Positions 24,961 through 39,988 are shown, counted from the stretch's first letter. The stretch is DNA of 64,000 nt from Polyodon spathula (GCF_017654505.1 NW_024472185.1:1-64000); one strand, 5' to 3'. A program made the numbers and translations. The notes: a model not told the origin generated them from the sequence alone.

Positions 24961-26480
24961 TGTTAAACAAAAGCAGACTTGTCTTTTTATGGAAACACTC
25001 ATAATTACCACTGCGCCTTCTCTCTCAGATTTCTTAAGTACATTTGGTGTCTTGTTCAATAATTTTGTTTAAAATAAATTTGATTTCCCTCCCTCCCCAT
25101 CCCCCTTCTTTATTTCTAACATCTTTTTCAGGCTGGTGGTGGAGAGCACTGTTCATTTGACCTTCAAGCTTGCAAACTATTGCATTTGGGTAGATGTGGT
25201 AGCCTGCCTTAAGCTTTATACTTTAAGTCATTTTTCTCTGTTTTATTGTTTCTATGACTGTGACACACTTAAATTTAGTGGCAAAAGTTCAACCAATAAA
25301 TGTGTACAGAAATGATCCAAATACTAGATTTTACAACAAAAAGACATCAATTTATAAAGATATGGAATGTGATACGTTAAAGCGCATTGTGCAAAATTTA
25401 CAAAATAAAGAATATTTATTAATATGCATCAAAACATGTGGCTTTTTATTAGGCATTTAGCATGTCATTTTTTATATACCACCTTTCAGAACATGTCACC
25501 TTGCTGTTACACCAAATGGAGTCTGTGTGAGTGGGGGTTTACTCTTAAGATGGGCCAAGAGTTTAAAATTTGAAGTCCTGTATATAATGTGTTTGCTTTA
25601 CTGTGCTGAACGAATTTGCATTTTACCATTTATGCAACTTGACTTCCGTTTTCATGCTTTTTAAAAAAAAAATGTGCACCTGTCCAGAAACATTTCAGAA
25701 GGGTATTCCGTACAACTCTATCAAATCATCATATGTATTTTTTAGAGAAAAGGAATTGATCCACAAATTAATCATTTCCTCGGATGTGTGGGTGTTCTAC
25801 AACTTCAAAATGGGAAAACATCGGAGACCGCACAACATGTTCTAATGACTTATTCTGTAGCATTGATGTGCAGTTTTGGTTGTGAGCAAGTTGCGAGGGG
25901 GGGAAATTGGCATGTGTCCATTAAGCTAACAAAATATGGTTGAACAAACAGTGCTTTCTGGAATGCTGAACTGTGGAAGCAAGTAGCAAACTAACACTAC
26001 AGTATGTAATAAGTGCAGTATTTGTAGGACGTTGCAGTTTTGTCAGCCACTAGATGGCAATATATAACATTGAAAAGTGAAGAGTTATGTCAGTGTTAGG
26101 TGCTTGTTTACTGTATTAGGGTTTGAGATTCTGTGGAGGCTGGGTATTCTCTGCTTTAAATCATTTTGGATTGTTGATGTCAGCGTTGTGCAGTGTGATG
26201 GCCAGTTTAATAGTAGTTTTATTAAGTTTGCTAGACTTGCTTTTTATAACCGTATGCACAATGTGACTTTATAGCGCTTGTATTTACTTTTGTACAGAAC
26301 GCTTATATACTGCTGCATAGCAAAACACCAGGATTACTGGATACAGTGTAATAGCAATGTGTGGGCTTTTTAAAAATAGATTTTTATTATGGAAATCAAT
26401 GAATGACCGTACAGGATGTGGTATCTTCTTGGGTTGTACATCTTACTTCCATGAGACCTGCAAAAAAAAATAAAAAATGT
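24961..26480 (+). other. GGNBP2: GGNBP2 3' UTR and downstream sequence
   Basis: No coding exon is seen here. Possible poly(A) signals AATAAA occur at 25073-25078, 25404-25409 and 26469-26474, so the UTR could end at any of them. 26480-27800 is AT-rich intergenic DNA with a TA/GATA microsatellite. 27900-28142 becomes more GC-rich and is the likely DHRS11 promoter. Confidence 0.45.
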
Positions 26481-27054
26481 AATGCATTGTTTTCAAAGGG
26501 TCTAACTGGCTAGTCACATGGTGATTCAAACCATCAATATGAAACCATGATGATTTGAAAATAATTCATTACAAACTACCAGGCTTTTTGTTGTTGTGAG
26601 AGTGATCGATCGTTTTTTCATTGTAATTAACTATAGACTTTACCCACGAGTATTTTTAGATTGCAATGACTTTAATCAAGAGATCTCTCAGGCACCCATA
26701 CACACACAATGGTGTGCGACCGGTCCCATCTCCACAGATATCACCGTTTAAGCTAGGTGTGCATGGTTGGTTTACCATTGCTAAGACTTTGTAGAGACAT
26801 TCTTTAATATATGAAGCGCCTTTTATAAAAAGCTTTTGATGTGCATGAATGCCTTTATGATTATATATAATGTAATCATTCATCAACACATACATGTAGT
26901 TTAATATTAAGAAGCATTGATTCGCTTTTATAGTGCTGTAATAAAATGCTTAAGACTTCTGTGCTTTTAACTACAAAATAGTCGTTGTACAGTCCAGGTT
27001 GATTTACCAGCAGGCACACAGTCTGTCCCCTTTTCATGTTTGTGTGTGTATGTA

Positions 27055-27056
27055 TG

Positions 27057-27126
<70 letters not shown>
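27055..27126. repeat. (TA)n(GATA)n microsatellite
   Basis: TA tract broken by TATG, then about eight GATA units; intergenic. Confidence 0.95.
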
Positions 27127-27899
27127 TAGAAATAAAATTGTCTGAAACGATAGATATCAAAACGGCAACTCTTGTTGTCTGGATATTGAGCCTTAGATGC
27201 CACCAAACACTTTGAAATCATAATTTCTGGCATACGGTTTAGAAAAAAAACAAACCTTTTGTACCACGTCCCAGGCTAGATTAACGTTTGGAAAACAAAC
27301 TGTCCCGTACACGCAGCCTACATTTCTGATGAAGTTAAATGCACAAAAACATGTTACTATAGCATTGATAAAGCGGGCACTGTTCTTTATAATTAGGTCT
27401 TTATGGGGGTAAGGTAACTTTTATTGATATAAAAACGTAACGTTCTGCGGTTCCTGATCCAGAAAATAAGACACAATACAACAAGTGCAGTATGTGAAAA
27501 CAACTGAACTATCGCAAGCGAAGGGTAAGTATTTTCACAGTACTGTATCTGTACACAAATGTGTATTATCCAGTGCAGCCTAAATATCATTGTCTGATGC
27601 CCCACCATCTATTTCCTAGGGATTGCATTAACAATGCAAGATAATAATAATAATAATAATAGGCTACTGTTGTCTTCTTTAAAGAAAGCTAACTGTTGCT
27701 ATAGATATCGAATCACGCTTCACAGAGACAGTGACGCAGTGTTATCTGGGTGCAATACAAAATGAACCGTTGTTAAATTAAAAAAAAAAAAAGAAGAAAA
27801 CTATGGAAGGATCCTAATAATTATCTTCTTGCACTATACATAATGTATGTGTGTGTGCGCGCATTTGTCATCAAAGGGACCACAGCTGTGTAAGGGAGA

Positions 27900-28142
27900 A
27901 AGAAGCGGGCGGCCACTATAACCATACAGTTGCAGTTTGCGTGCCGTTTAATATTTAATCCCGACCGCCAGGATTGCGGCTGACTCAAAACAGTGCCTTC
28001 TCTGAGACAACAGGAAGGAGGGGGTACTGTAGAGTTCCACGCCCTATAAAACACAAGCCATACAGATTTACAGCTAAAACAAACCCGTCTCCTGACGTTT
28101 GAATCTGAAAGTTTGGCTTTGTTGTAATTTCCCCGAGAAGAG
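27900..28142 (+). promoter_or_regulatory. DHRS11: Probable DHRS11 promoter and 5' UTR
   Basis: GC content and CpG frequency rise just upstream of the DHRS11 ATG (for example the GCGGGCGGCC run near 27905). No TATA box or transcription start can be assigned with confidence. The ATG context (GAGATGG) is acceptable. Confidence 0.4.
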
Positions 28143-31100
28143 ATGGAGCGCTGGAAAGGCAGAGTGGCGCTTGTGACCGGTGCTTCGGTGGGGATTGGAG
28201 CGGCGATCGCTAGAGCGCTTGTCCAGCACGGTATGAAGGTAGTGGGCTGCGGTAGGAGTGTGGACAAAATAGAGGTAGGAGACACTGCATTAAATATAGC
28301 AACAATGAAACGTGGAATTGCAACGCTTTCGGTCATGCAAACCAAAATGCGTTGCTTTTATTGTATGCTCTCTTTGATTCGCTGTGTTTGTTTCGTCACA
28401 CGCTGTAATGTGCTTGTAGGCAATATTAATGACCATGCCACTAATCAAATGCATTGATTAATGCCCCCTTTTTTGGGAGAACTATATTTTCCTAGTAATC
28501 CCGCCCACATATGTAAATATTTATTTTCTTTTTGGTAAGGATTTCATACAAAATGGAACAAAACCGAATGCAAGGCGAAAGGCGTGCTGAGGCAGAATTG
28601 TCAACGGTGCCAGATAGATCAATCACGTGTGTTCCTTACTCCTGAGTCCCTGCACAATGAATTACACCACAACAAGGCCGAGCTCTCAAATGCGTCTTCC
28701 CAGTGCGAACCAGAAATTCTGGTTTTGCTTTTTTTTTGCATATTCTCGCTCGAGTATGGTTTGTGGCTGCTTTGCCATATGTCAGTTTATAATGGTAATA
28801 ATAGTGCGATAATACAGTGATTGTTTCACATTGGAACATGTGAAAATGCGTACTCTATAAAGTTTCAAAGACATACTCGGACACATCACAATTTCATATT
28901 TGTTTGCAAGTCTTCAGGTAAAATAAGTTAACGTTTAGACAGATGGTTCTGTTAGTATTGTATTCAAAGGTGCTGTAAGAGTAGACTGTGTGCACATAGG
29001 TGAGAATAAGATGTAACCAATAGATTCTGACTTGCAGAACTTCAGAATTGATCAAGATGCGACTTATGTGGAACAACAATAAAGGTCACGCCAAATACAG
29101 CTCATGTCAGGTGATGAACAGGGTTTCAGTCAGCAGCGGGTTTTCTTCAGTGAAGTGTCACCTGTGGATTGTCTAGCTGGGTCCTTGACAGCCTAAGCAG
29201 TGATCGTTATTTTAAACTGTGTAATACGTTGTAATGAAAACAGTGTGGCCAATTTTAAACTAACACAGCACAGTCGAATATTAACTTTGCTTTCATGAAG
29301 GCTGGGCCAAAGTCCTTGAATTCCTAAAGCTCAGAATTACTTGGGAAAAGGGAAAGTTCCTGGCTTACCATATTCAATACATTGGCTATGCTGTGCCTTA
29401 TGCTTTTGCATTGTTGCCAGGGTGATTCTGTTCAATCTAGTAACCCCATTGTGTAGTGTTTGTAGGACCAGCTTATATTGAAACGCTTCATAGGAAGTTT
29501 GAAATGAATTGAATGCACCCAGTAACTGTTTGTTTGGTATGTATTAATCAGAGCATGATTAAGTGTAACATGTCAGATTTAATAGTCCAGAACGGTGGTT
29601 CTCAAGCCCAGAGATTTACTAGTTGCCCCATTTCATTCTATACTGGCCTGTATAAGGTAACAGGAAGGATAGGAGTAAGAGGAATGAGAATGCTAGCTAG
29701 CCATGACAACAGCAGGGGAGTGGGCTTCATGAAAGTGTTGTAGAATCAAGCAGCAGCAAGGCCACCAGTCCACAAAGCCTGCTATGCTTTGGCAGAGTAA
29801 TGCTGGAGCAGCGCACAGCAGTATCAGAAACAGCTGTAGTCCCCCTGCAGATGGACGCTCTGGGACTGGGTTCATTCAGGGTTAGCGTGATCCAGGGCCA
29901 CACCAGAGTAGTGTTTACACAGCACAAGCAGTGCACCTTACAAGTCTGTACGTGTTTCAGTGTAATAGCGTGTTTCCTAGGTTGAAAAGGTAGCCAGCAG
30001 TGAGAAATAAAGCCCAGTGGATTTGGTCATTATTGTGCACTTATTTCTAATGCTCAGTGTAACTGTTTTCCACTGTAAGCTATCAGCTCCAGCCAGTATC
30101 TGTATACTGGAAAACAGAGGAACGTTGCTGGCAAAACCAAGACAGGATGTGCCTCACACCTTAACGCTTTACCCTTTTAAATTTAAGATAGCCGATTTGG
30201 TATCTTTAGTCATATTTATGTCATGCTTTTGTATTTATTTCAAGTGATTTTCACATTCAAATACAGGGATTTACAATGCATCTAGATCTTATGTAAATGA
30301 TGAAACCTTTTGGAAACATTGCAGATCCTCATAAAAAAACTCAATTTTCGGTAATGATTGCTTTTTGTTACAGTAAACAGGGTGGGTAAGGCATATTATG
30401 CCACTGTTAATAGTGTTATCACGCTGTCAATGAGACTGCCCATCCCTTCATAATCAGTAATAGTGACTGTGACTCAGCTCCCTTCTGTGTTAAAGAGCAG
30501 CCTCGTACAGGGGTGAACTGTATCTAAACTATTGAACTTGTCTTCGTTTACAGTCACTTTGCATATTCATTTATGTTTCACTTTTCACATTACGGTGACT
30601 TTATTACATTAAATGTTTAGCAACCCTGAGCCCTCAAAAGGGTTCTCAAGCATGTCAGCTCTCTAAGTGCAGCTGGAACACCAGAGCGCAACCGCGAATC
30701 TGTCCCCCAGCAACACTGCAGGAAGTGAATGTAAGCAACAGAGCAGTAAGAAATACCACATACTGTGCAGCCCGTGACGGATTTATTGGTGCCACAAATC
30801 AACTAGATTTAGATTTCAGAAGTGTAAAGGGATATTGTTTCATTGCGAGAAGAATTCATTTTAAATTAGATTATAAATCTGCAGAAAGACAGGGAACCAA
30901 GGTGGTTGAATTTTAAAGAAAACTGTGAATATATTGTACTAATAATATCTGATGTTGATGGTCACATATTTAAATTTTTTGTCATTGTTTAAAGCATTGT
31001 ATATCACTATATTAAAAAGCTGTGTCTTCAGAATTGCTTCCCCCAGCACAGCTATTCACACGCTGCCTTCTGAACCATTATCCATATATCATTTAAACAG

Positions 31101-31921
31101 TCACTGGGCTTCTGCAAACAAAGCCTTCAGTTTAAGAGGGGGCTGTATTGGCAGAAATGGCTCCCTTTGTTCTAGAAACTCAATGGATGCTTTTTCTCTT
31201 TACTGCTGATGTTCTCTTTGTCTTCCTGATGGTTAACCCTGTTTAATTATTTTCAAAACGCCATGACAATTACTGCAGTGTTTCATTGTTCGGTGGAAGA
31301 TGCTGTGTGTTTATAAGGCGTGAGTCCCCTCTTTGCTGATTTAAACTCTACATGTTCGATTAAAAGCACACATTGACTCTGTGAGTGCGTTATGGCATAG
31401 CATGGTAAAATGCAGAGTTGCTTGACAAATTTCAGATTTTACAAATCATTCAAAAATTGCATGAAAAAACAAGCACAATGTGTAAAATATAATAGATGGG
31501 TGGTGACAATAAAAGGTCGCTCACTGGCATTCATTTCTCCTGAGCTGCTGCAGGGAGTTTCTGCAGTGAAGGGAACATAATCGTTTACTCATAAGGCATT
31601 TATTTAAGATTTGTTTTTGTTTTTCAGTTACAGTTTGCAATCTTTTTATGGAATAAAGAAAACCAAGTTCTGATAGAGAGAAGGTCGTTCCAGTGCAGGA
31701 GAGCGTTCGCTTGCCACAGACAATGCAGCTCTTCAATAAGCTCTTCTGCCAGCATCCTGTGACCAAGCCATGGGCTCACTGGAAAACCAGCAGCTGATTT
31801 AGCATCACTGTGTCCCTCTGTCTCTTGCCTCCAGCTACTGCTGAGCAGGATACAGGTTGGCACCAGTTATTTACAGCTGTGGCCAAAAGTTTAGCATCAC
31901 CTAGAATTTTAGGATTCAGAC

Positions 31922-31977
<56 letters not shown>

Positions 31978-34900
31978 GCGGTGTGTAATTCAATATGTTA
32001 ACATTATTCAGCAGGTTTCATTGAACTTTGTGAAGCAAAATTAGTTAATTCTGTAGGGTCATGCCAAGCTTTTGGCCATAGCTGTAATTTCGTTATTTAT
32101 ATATTTCAAAATTTTGATCCAAGATCACCCAGTAGATCATTGATTTAGGGTAGATAGATATTGTTTTAACTTCAGTGAACAGGAATAAGGGAGTGGCCAA
32201 ATGATTTAATGAATGATGTAAAGCCTTGCACTACTGTGAGAAGACAGCTGTGTTATACACACTCAGCTTTGTAGCTTTGAAAGACGTCAGGACGCACTGG
32301 TTAAGCTGAAGCACCCGTATAGATCACGCTTCGCTTCGGGTCCGTTGACCAGAGCTGGCCTTTACAGCTGCTGCGGAGTGCTGGGGATTAGCATCTCCAG
32401 GATTAATTCTGCAGTCTGATCGCCACTGTGTAATATTGTAAGCTCATTTCTTAGTGGAAGCAGTTGTGTGACTCAAGCCAATAGTGTCTCTGAAATAAGA
32501 AGGGAGGGTCATGTTGAGGAAGGGGTGTATGTGACGGACGTGTGTTTACCATAGTTTAGGGAAAGTTATGGTGGGGTAACTTTTCAGTTACACGCTGATG
32601 TTGAGAAATCATTTGTGACATGACCTCCCAGTAACTTGCACGCAGAGGCAGTGCTGGAAAAGCAGCTAGACCATGTTGTCATGGGGATATCAGGCAGAAC
32701 TGGTCGGTCCAGCCAGGGGCGCTTGCTGTTATTCTTGTTGCAATTACTGATACACCTTTTGTTTGTTTCTTTAGCTCTAGTCGGCCGTCATAATGGGCTA
32801 CATCAGCAAACGTGCCTTTTATAGAAGCCATCCAGGTGTCTACCACTTAAGATCAAGTTTCCTAGCAACTCAAATGTGTGTGTTTGTGTGTTTGCCTGTA
32901 GGGTCCTCTTTTGTCTGCTTTTATTCCAGTCTGATTGCAGTGTATTGTTCTGTAGCCAGTATTATTTATCTTGAGACAATGCCACGGGTGAGTGATGAGT
33001 TGTGTTGGCATTGACTGGTATGCAGAAAGGAAGGGCCCATGCTGGTTGAGTTATTTCATGAATTTGGACGAGGGCTTGACTTGACTAGAATGCTAGTACT
33101 GTTGTTTCTGGAAACACCTCGCTTCAGGCTGTGCTAAAAATAAAACCAGTGCATGTTTAAAGTTTCTGACTGTTTATGTTATAAATAACAAGCTTGTGAA
33201 ATGCTGGGCAAATGCATGAGAACACCTCAAGGAAGGGCGCTGGAACTAGGGGTGCGCTAGCACCCCGTTGGCTTTGCATGGTGTCCGTCATATACAGGGG
33301 TTACAGTTTTGTTCAATGACTTTCACCACCCCACTTTAAAAATTGTTCCAGTGCCGTTGACCTCAAGATGTGTCATTTATATCATCGATATACCTCCTGC
33401 AGGGTGAGAATTTCAATTACCGGTCAGTAGTAAGTGATATAGAAACAATAGGCACTCATGTGAAAATGTTAGACCACTTTGTGCTTTCATTTGGCATCTA
33501 AAACAACTTATAAAAAGTCTCCTGCATTTTACCATTTGTGGCTCTGTTCCTTTTCTCTTACTATTTTAAATGAATTGCATGTGTGGCCTATTAAAGTCAT
33601 CAATTAAATGAGGCAATCGCCATAAATGGCTTCAATTTGGTTTCATACGCACGACAAATCTTAACTACAGCAGCAGCGGGGTGTTGTAGTAAATGTGCAC
33701 CCTGTTGTAGATGTGTTTAATACCTCGACGGGGAGGACTGTTGATCCTCTCATTACCATTGATAAGAACTGGTTCATCTTGAAGGGCCTGGCAGTGTTAC
33801 TCAGACTGGAGATCCAAAGGCTATGGCCCGCCTTTCACCTGCACCCTCTTCATAACCTGGGAGGGATTCCTTGACGTGTGTTGTATTGTTTAAAGTCCAT
33901 GTACTGTATGTATCGTATAGGGCTTTGGGCAGGATTCCCCAGCCATTCCCTCTTGTGCAAAGCTTGCATTTGTTTTTTTAAGGAATAGTAAAACTGGTCT
34001 ACTAGCAAGAAGCATCCACGTTCATTGATTAAATTAGAGCATGGCTGTGTTTATCTTAAAGCGTGTCTCGCGAACGTTTTGGTTTTCCTACTAGGAAAAA
34101 AAAAAAAAAACGCGTGCAAACTTTGCCCTGGAGTAAATGGTTAGTAAATCTGGCCTGTTTTATGTCACGTTGTTTAACACGCAGAATTTTTAGTGAACAC
34201 ATTCATCCATTGAGAAAACACAGCAGGAACCATTGCTTCCTAACCTGTATGGGTGTAATGATTTATTGAGTACCAAAGGAGATTTTATACTTTGTTTCTT
34301 TGTTATATTTACCCAGTTGGCTTCACATCAAACTAAATAATAAAAAGGTGAGTCCTGAGCTGTTCATTTTAAAGCATTTGATTAAGCCAGCAGTGTCCGT
34401 GTTTGTGATGAAGTAATGTACAGTAGGGTGGGAGGCAGGACATTATCCCTGTTGAATTATAGTTTGTTCTGAGACACGGCAGCTTTATTGTAGTAGGGCA
34501 CTCAGCCAGTTAAACACTGGGGCTGGGATACAAGACTGAGCAGAGAGGTTAGGCATTTTACAAGCAATTCTTCAGCAGAGCAGATAGGGACTAAAATCAT
34601 CCTGAAACTGCACTTGAAACGGCCCTTCTCTCTTCTTTATGGCTTACCTAATAGACTAAACTGAGCCTATAGCAGCATTGAGACACCTGATTTTCATTAA
34701 TTTACAATCAAGTGGGCAATTTGCCTGCAAGTTGTCCACAGTGAAAAACACATACACTGGCCTTTACTTTTGCACGAGCCTGACCAATTGTTAAAGCAGT
34801 TATCTGTATTGTATTTTGCTAACTCGTAAAGCATTCCTGCCTTTTTGTGTATGTAATTAAAGAACAAGGTTAAGGATGAACATTAAGTTTTATGTAGGTC

Positions 34901-35602
34901 ATATCTGCCTTGGTCAAATTGCCATCTCTTATCAGCTTGTCATAAAGTAAATTGGCACAAGCTGCAGGTATATGAAGAAAACATATTTATAACATGTGAA
35001 TATCCTGCACCCTTCCTACCTGATTATCAATGTTTTGACAAAATGGTCATGCATTTTTATGCAGAATCAATTTACACAGATTACCATTTCAAACCCTCTT
35101 TTTTTAAGCAAGCGTGTTCCTTTATTCATGCAGCAATGCAAGGAAACTGCAGTGTTGGGATTACAGTCTCCTTTCCCATTCTGTGATTCGAACCCAGGAA
35201 CGTTGGTCTGGATTTGCTGATCTACAATGGAATGATCCAAACCCCAATTTCAAAAATCATGATATTTCAATATATATGTTTGTAGCATTTTACTTGTAAA
35301 TTTAAACGGGAAAAACAATAACATTTTTTCCACAGTAGTTTTTCGTTTTTCTTTTTAACAACGGATCCTCACCTCTGATACAGTACCGGTTAACATTATG
35401 AAGAAAAGGTTAAACTCAATGATAAGGGCATTGCAAAAACCTAGCAGAACTGCAGCTGTGAAGTTGTCTGTATGTATTTTGTAAAAGTTTACATAGGGGC
35501 TTACTAAAGAAGCCGTATAGATTATGTGCATTCGAAATCAAAGCAAAAAAAATATATGCCAAGAAAAGAGTGAACTAGAATAAGCCACACCTCCTGTGTG
35601 TG

Positions 35603-35633
<31 letters not shown>

Positions 35634-38600
35634 CCCTATAGCATGGTTTCACAATATGACAATGCAGTCATTATCTCTACTCTTACAGTATCTGCTTCTC
35701 ATGGAAACAAGACCTTTAATGGTTAGATAAAGAAATACCCTGTTGATAATGCATTGCCCTTTGAGTGCCATGCACAGGCATGTTTACCAGCTTCAATTTA
35801 AACATTAACAAGTACGTAATTCAGATTTCCTGCAGTTACATATCAATGACGGGCAACTAGAAGTACAGAGCACCTCCTGGACTGACATTAACACACAGTT
35901 AAAATATAACCGCATAACTTAAAAATACACAGGATTTGAGTCACTGCAATTAGAATCCCTCTCAATACAGTAAGATAATATACTTTACAATGATACTAAC
36001 ACCTCATTTGCTTACCTAACAACATCTTAGGTCTTAAATCCCACTTCTCTAATTTGCATTAATTTTTTTCTTTCTCCTGCTGTATATACTGGTGGTGCAC
36101 ATGGTCGTCTGCTTTTTTATTACACCTAGATGTATGTGAGGTATCTTTCCATTGCAGTGAATGTTCAGGCTAAAGATTATTCTACACTCGTGCCCTGGCT
36201 GTGTGAAATTCTTGGTCTTCGCTGGGGATTCCAACGGGAGACTCGCATTGGCTCTGGCTCTCCCGTGGGTTAGGGAGGCAAAACCAGCAGGGACTGTTTA
36301 TTCTCATTGCGCTACAGTGAACCCTGCTGGCCAGGCGCCCAGTGAGCTCAGAGCGGACACCTGCAGGGCTGGCCATTGTCTTCCAGAAGTCGGTAGCTTG
36401 CTGACATCCGCTGTGGAGTTCCTGGGTGTTAAAGAGGAAGCTGGCTCGGTCGTGGGATTGGAGGCCACCCGCTGAACCTCCAGTCCTCCTGAGCTGTGTG
36501 GGGAATTGATGCAGCGAGGGGGGAAAATGATTGGACAGTCTATACTGGGGAGCCAATCGGGTAAAATAATTGTGCACACTAAAAAAATATATATATATAT
36601 ATATGATTGTGATTTACTTATTTGTTGTAATATTTTTCTGAATTGTTTCTTTGTCCTCACCAGTGATTCATTTCAATTCTGCACCCCAGTGGTGTGTCAC
36701 CTATGCAGGGTGCTATTAGGAACCAAAGTTCAGCAACACTCAGGTTTGAAATGCCTCCTTCACACATTTTTGTTTTGGTTGGAGAGTCACAAGCAGCTAA
36801 CTAGCCTACAGCCTCTTCAGTCGTTTACCTTATACTGCGTCAGCTCAGCTTTGCTCTTGTCACAAGCTGTGTCCCTGTGCTGCTGCTGAGCTGGCAGAGT
36901 GCATGTCACTTCTCATTACTAAACTGACATGCAGCAAGAATCTTCTCTTCATTTACTGAGACAGTTCAATGTTGCCAGACTGTCAGTTCTGTCATTCTCT
37001 GTGGTGCCTGCTTGCAATCCCCACTAGCTTAAAGCTTCTACGGTGTATACATGACATTTGTCATGGTAAAATTCACCCATTTTCTAATGAAAACTGTTGG
37101 AAGAATGGAAGATATGGTTTCAAATGACACTGCTGATTGTGCTCTCAATGTGGTAAATGCATGCAGTGGGTAAGAGCTTTAGTCAGTGTGTGTCTTTTTT
37201 TTGACATCGTAATTTTTTTTTTTTAGGGGTCAAGTAAAAACAATTGCACAATCCAGTTTTCTTTAATATAACCCATTGGTGTACAATTTCTCCAGACGGT
37301 GCACTGTGCTTCAGAAGCTTCAGTTTTGTTGATGGTTTGTTTTTTATTTCCACTTTGAAAACGCTAGCTGGAACGATTATCTGCTTGACTTTCATGTCCG
37401 TTGCATATATGTTTACCTTAAGCCAAACAAGCAATCAATTTGCAACAGTAGGAAGTAATACCCTTTTTTTAAATTAATTGGGGCTATTGGTTTTAAAATT
37501 TTTATTTTACTAATTACTGTTTGTTTTACTATTTTAATCTTGTTCCCAAAAGTCAACTCGGCGGCAGGATTTGAAGTTCTGGGGAACGTTGGTGGTTTTC
37601 TGCTTGTGTTTTGTTATTGAATGGTTTGGTAGGGCTTTTGAAAATGCAATAAAAAAGTACACTTGCCCATATTTGGCTTGATGTTGAATTTTTTTGGAAA
37701 TAAAATGACCCCCCCCCCATGTTAACATGACAGTACAGCATGCTACTTTTAAGCACGTAAAAGACAACGGCTTCATACAGTTACAGAAGTAAAATCAGAA
37801 TAAAGGGTTAGTTTGGATTTTATTAATGTGTACATCTGATGGTGGTATAATGCTTTTCACACAACATTTAAACCCAGATTACATTAAAATGACTGTGCTG
37901 TTTAACTTCCTAGGATTTTAAACATGTATAAACTTTAACCTCTTGTTGATAACTACTCCAACAACCCATCAAAAGAATGGCTCTGACTCCAGTATGAATG
38001 CGTAGACTGCACGTATACAAACTAGTGTGTGTGTGTAGGGATTGGAGTATGAATAAAATCTGAAATATAAAATCCGTTACCTTGCACTGTACACTGTAGT
38101 TACTTCTGTATGAAAACTAAGACCAACATCTATATTTCGCATGCATATTTCTGATAACATGAAATCCTTAACATTGTCCAGTTTTCCCCCAGAATAAATT
38201 CCAGTCGTTATCACTGCCTTAAGATGTACCCAAAAGTTTGCATTAGTGGTCCTGTAAATTGAGCGACTGGAACGCTAAGTAAAACAAGATGGCTGGTTTA
38301 AAGTTTGATGATGTAATGCTGTTGATTTAAAAAACAAAACAAAACAAAAATACAGTGAAGCATTTTAAGCTGATATGTGTTGAAAGCTGACCTATTTCAG
38401 ATGAAAGCTGCTCATTGTAATGACAACGTGATATTGAAATCCATGACTAGAATGGAGAATAACAAGACCGGGCAGTTCAGCTTTGAACAAGATATTCATT
38501 TTCTACTGTTCTGGCTGAAATCGGCTGGGGGGGGGGGGGGAGTCAAAACTGTTTTTTAATGAGGAATGCAGTGTCGACTAGAGGGTATGTATTTTCATTT

Positions 38601-39947
38601 GTGCCAGACTGAATCAATGTCTGCCTTAGATTATCCTTAATAGCTGGCCCTAAGAAAACAGAAGACAGATAAGGCATTGCTGCTGTTCAGAGTAGAGTAG
38701 CCATATTAACAAATTTTAAAGGATTTTTTTTTTATCTAGAACGATAGTAGTCGATTCCTTTTTGCTCTCTCTCTCAGCACCCGATTGATATATTTTGATG
38801 ATTTGTTTTTAAGGCTCCTGAAATAGATTAATAAACAAGGTGAATTAAAACAATAGCCCTTGGGGAATTTTAGATGCTTTTTATTATGCACAGTCTTCAT
38901 TAAACCTCTGCACGCTCCATTAAAGGAGGATGCGTGTGTAACCCACACAGCTATCTTGTTTTCCTTTTATCCTCCTTACAAATGAATTAATACAGAGCAT
39001 TGCACTTCAATGGTTACTACAAGGATCCTGCTGTAGCTTACTCGCTGTAGTGTTTTGATTGACATTGTCCAGTGAAACATTCTTAGCGTTTGGGACGACA
39101 GGAAGAATCAATTGACTAGATAACAAAAACAGCTACAATAAGTGTAGTCTAATTCACCTTCCTCTGGAGGCCTGGGTTCAAATCGGAACTCACATTCCAA
39201 GTGAAACGTGTTTGGCAGTCTCAACCTAACGCGTTTATCACAAAACCGCTGTACAATTCAGCATGATTGTATAACAGGCAGGGCTGCGTGCTGTTACGGA
39301 TTCTGTTCCCCATCAGTCAGATGAGATTAAAAGCTCTTCAACCACCAATGCAGACGACCCAGCCTCTGGTTAAGACGCTCAGTTGCCATGTGCAGGGTCT
39401 CCCCTGTTACAGTTGGCTTGAGAGAAGACAGGTGGTGTTCAGGTCAGGTGCCTTTTTATAGGGGGTAGCGATGTGTCCAACAGTAGGCAGTGCCATTGTC
39501 CCTCATCTTTGATTGTCTTTCTTGTGATGCACAGCCCCATTAGGATGGCTTGAGTGCGGCCTGTCTGACCAGCCAGCAGAGACCAATCATCCTGTTCAAA
39601 GGGCTGGACCCCACCTGTCTGTGTTATTGAAACTGGAAACTCAAAGTGCCCTTGTCGCCAGTTTTAAATATCAATGGGGACCATCAATCATGCTTGCAAG
39701 CACTTGGGACAACTGTCTTCATCCTCACCCCACTGCATGACCACATCCTTGAAGAAGCGTTTGAGCTTCGATACACAGGGATCACCTGCAGTGCACACAG
39801 ACTCCTGCAAGCTTCCAGCTGTTTGTTCTTGTTATTTTAGGAGCATGAGACCGACTGTAACTCAACTCCTGATATTAATAAAGCACGATGAGCTGTTATG
39901 ACAAGTGGTCATTTTATAACTTCAGCCAAGCAATTCTTTTTTTACAG

Positions 39948-39988
<41 letters not shown>

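Noticed and set aside
26876..27233. Two overlapping open frames rich in Tyr-Ile
   Set aside because: Translated TA/GATA microsatellite.
27821..28345. 174-residue minus-strand open frame over DHRS11 exon 1
   Set aside because: It is antisense to a proven exon and promoter and resembles no protein; a shadow frame.
36161..36660. Overlapping open frames of 104-131 residues on both strands
   Set aside because: They lie in a dispersed repeat that recurs at 49925-50285 with disrupted frames.
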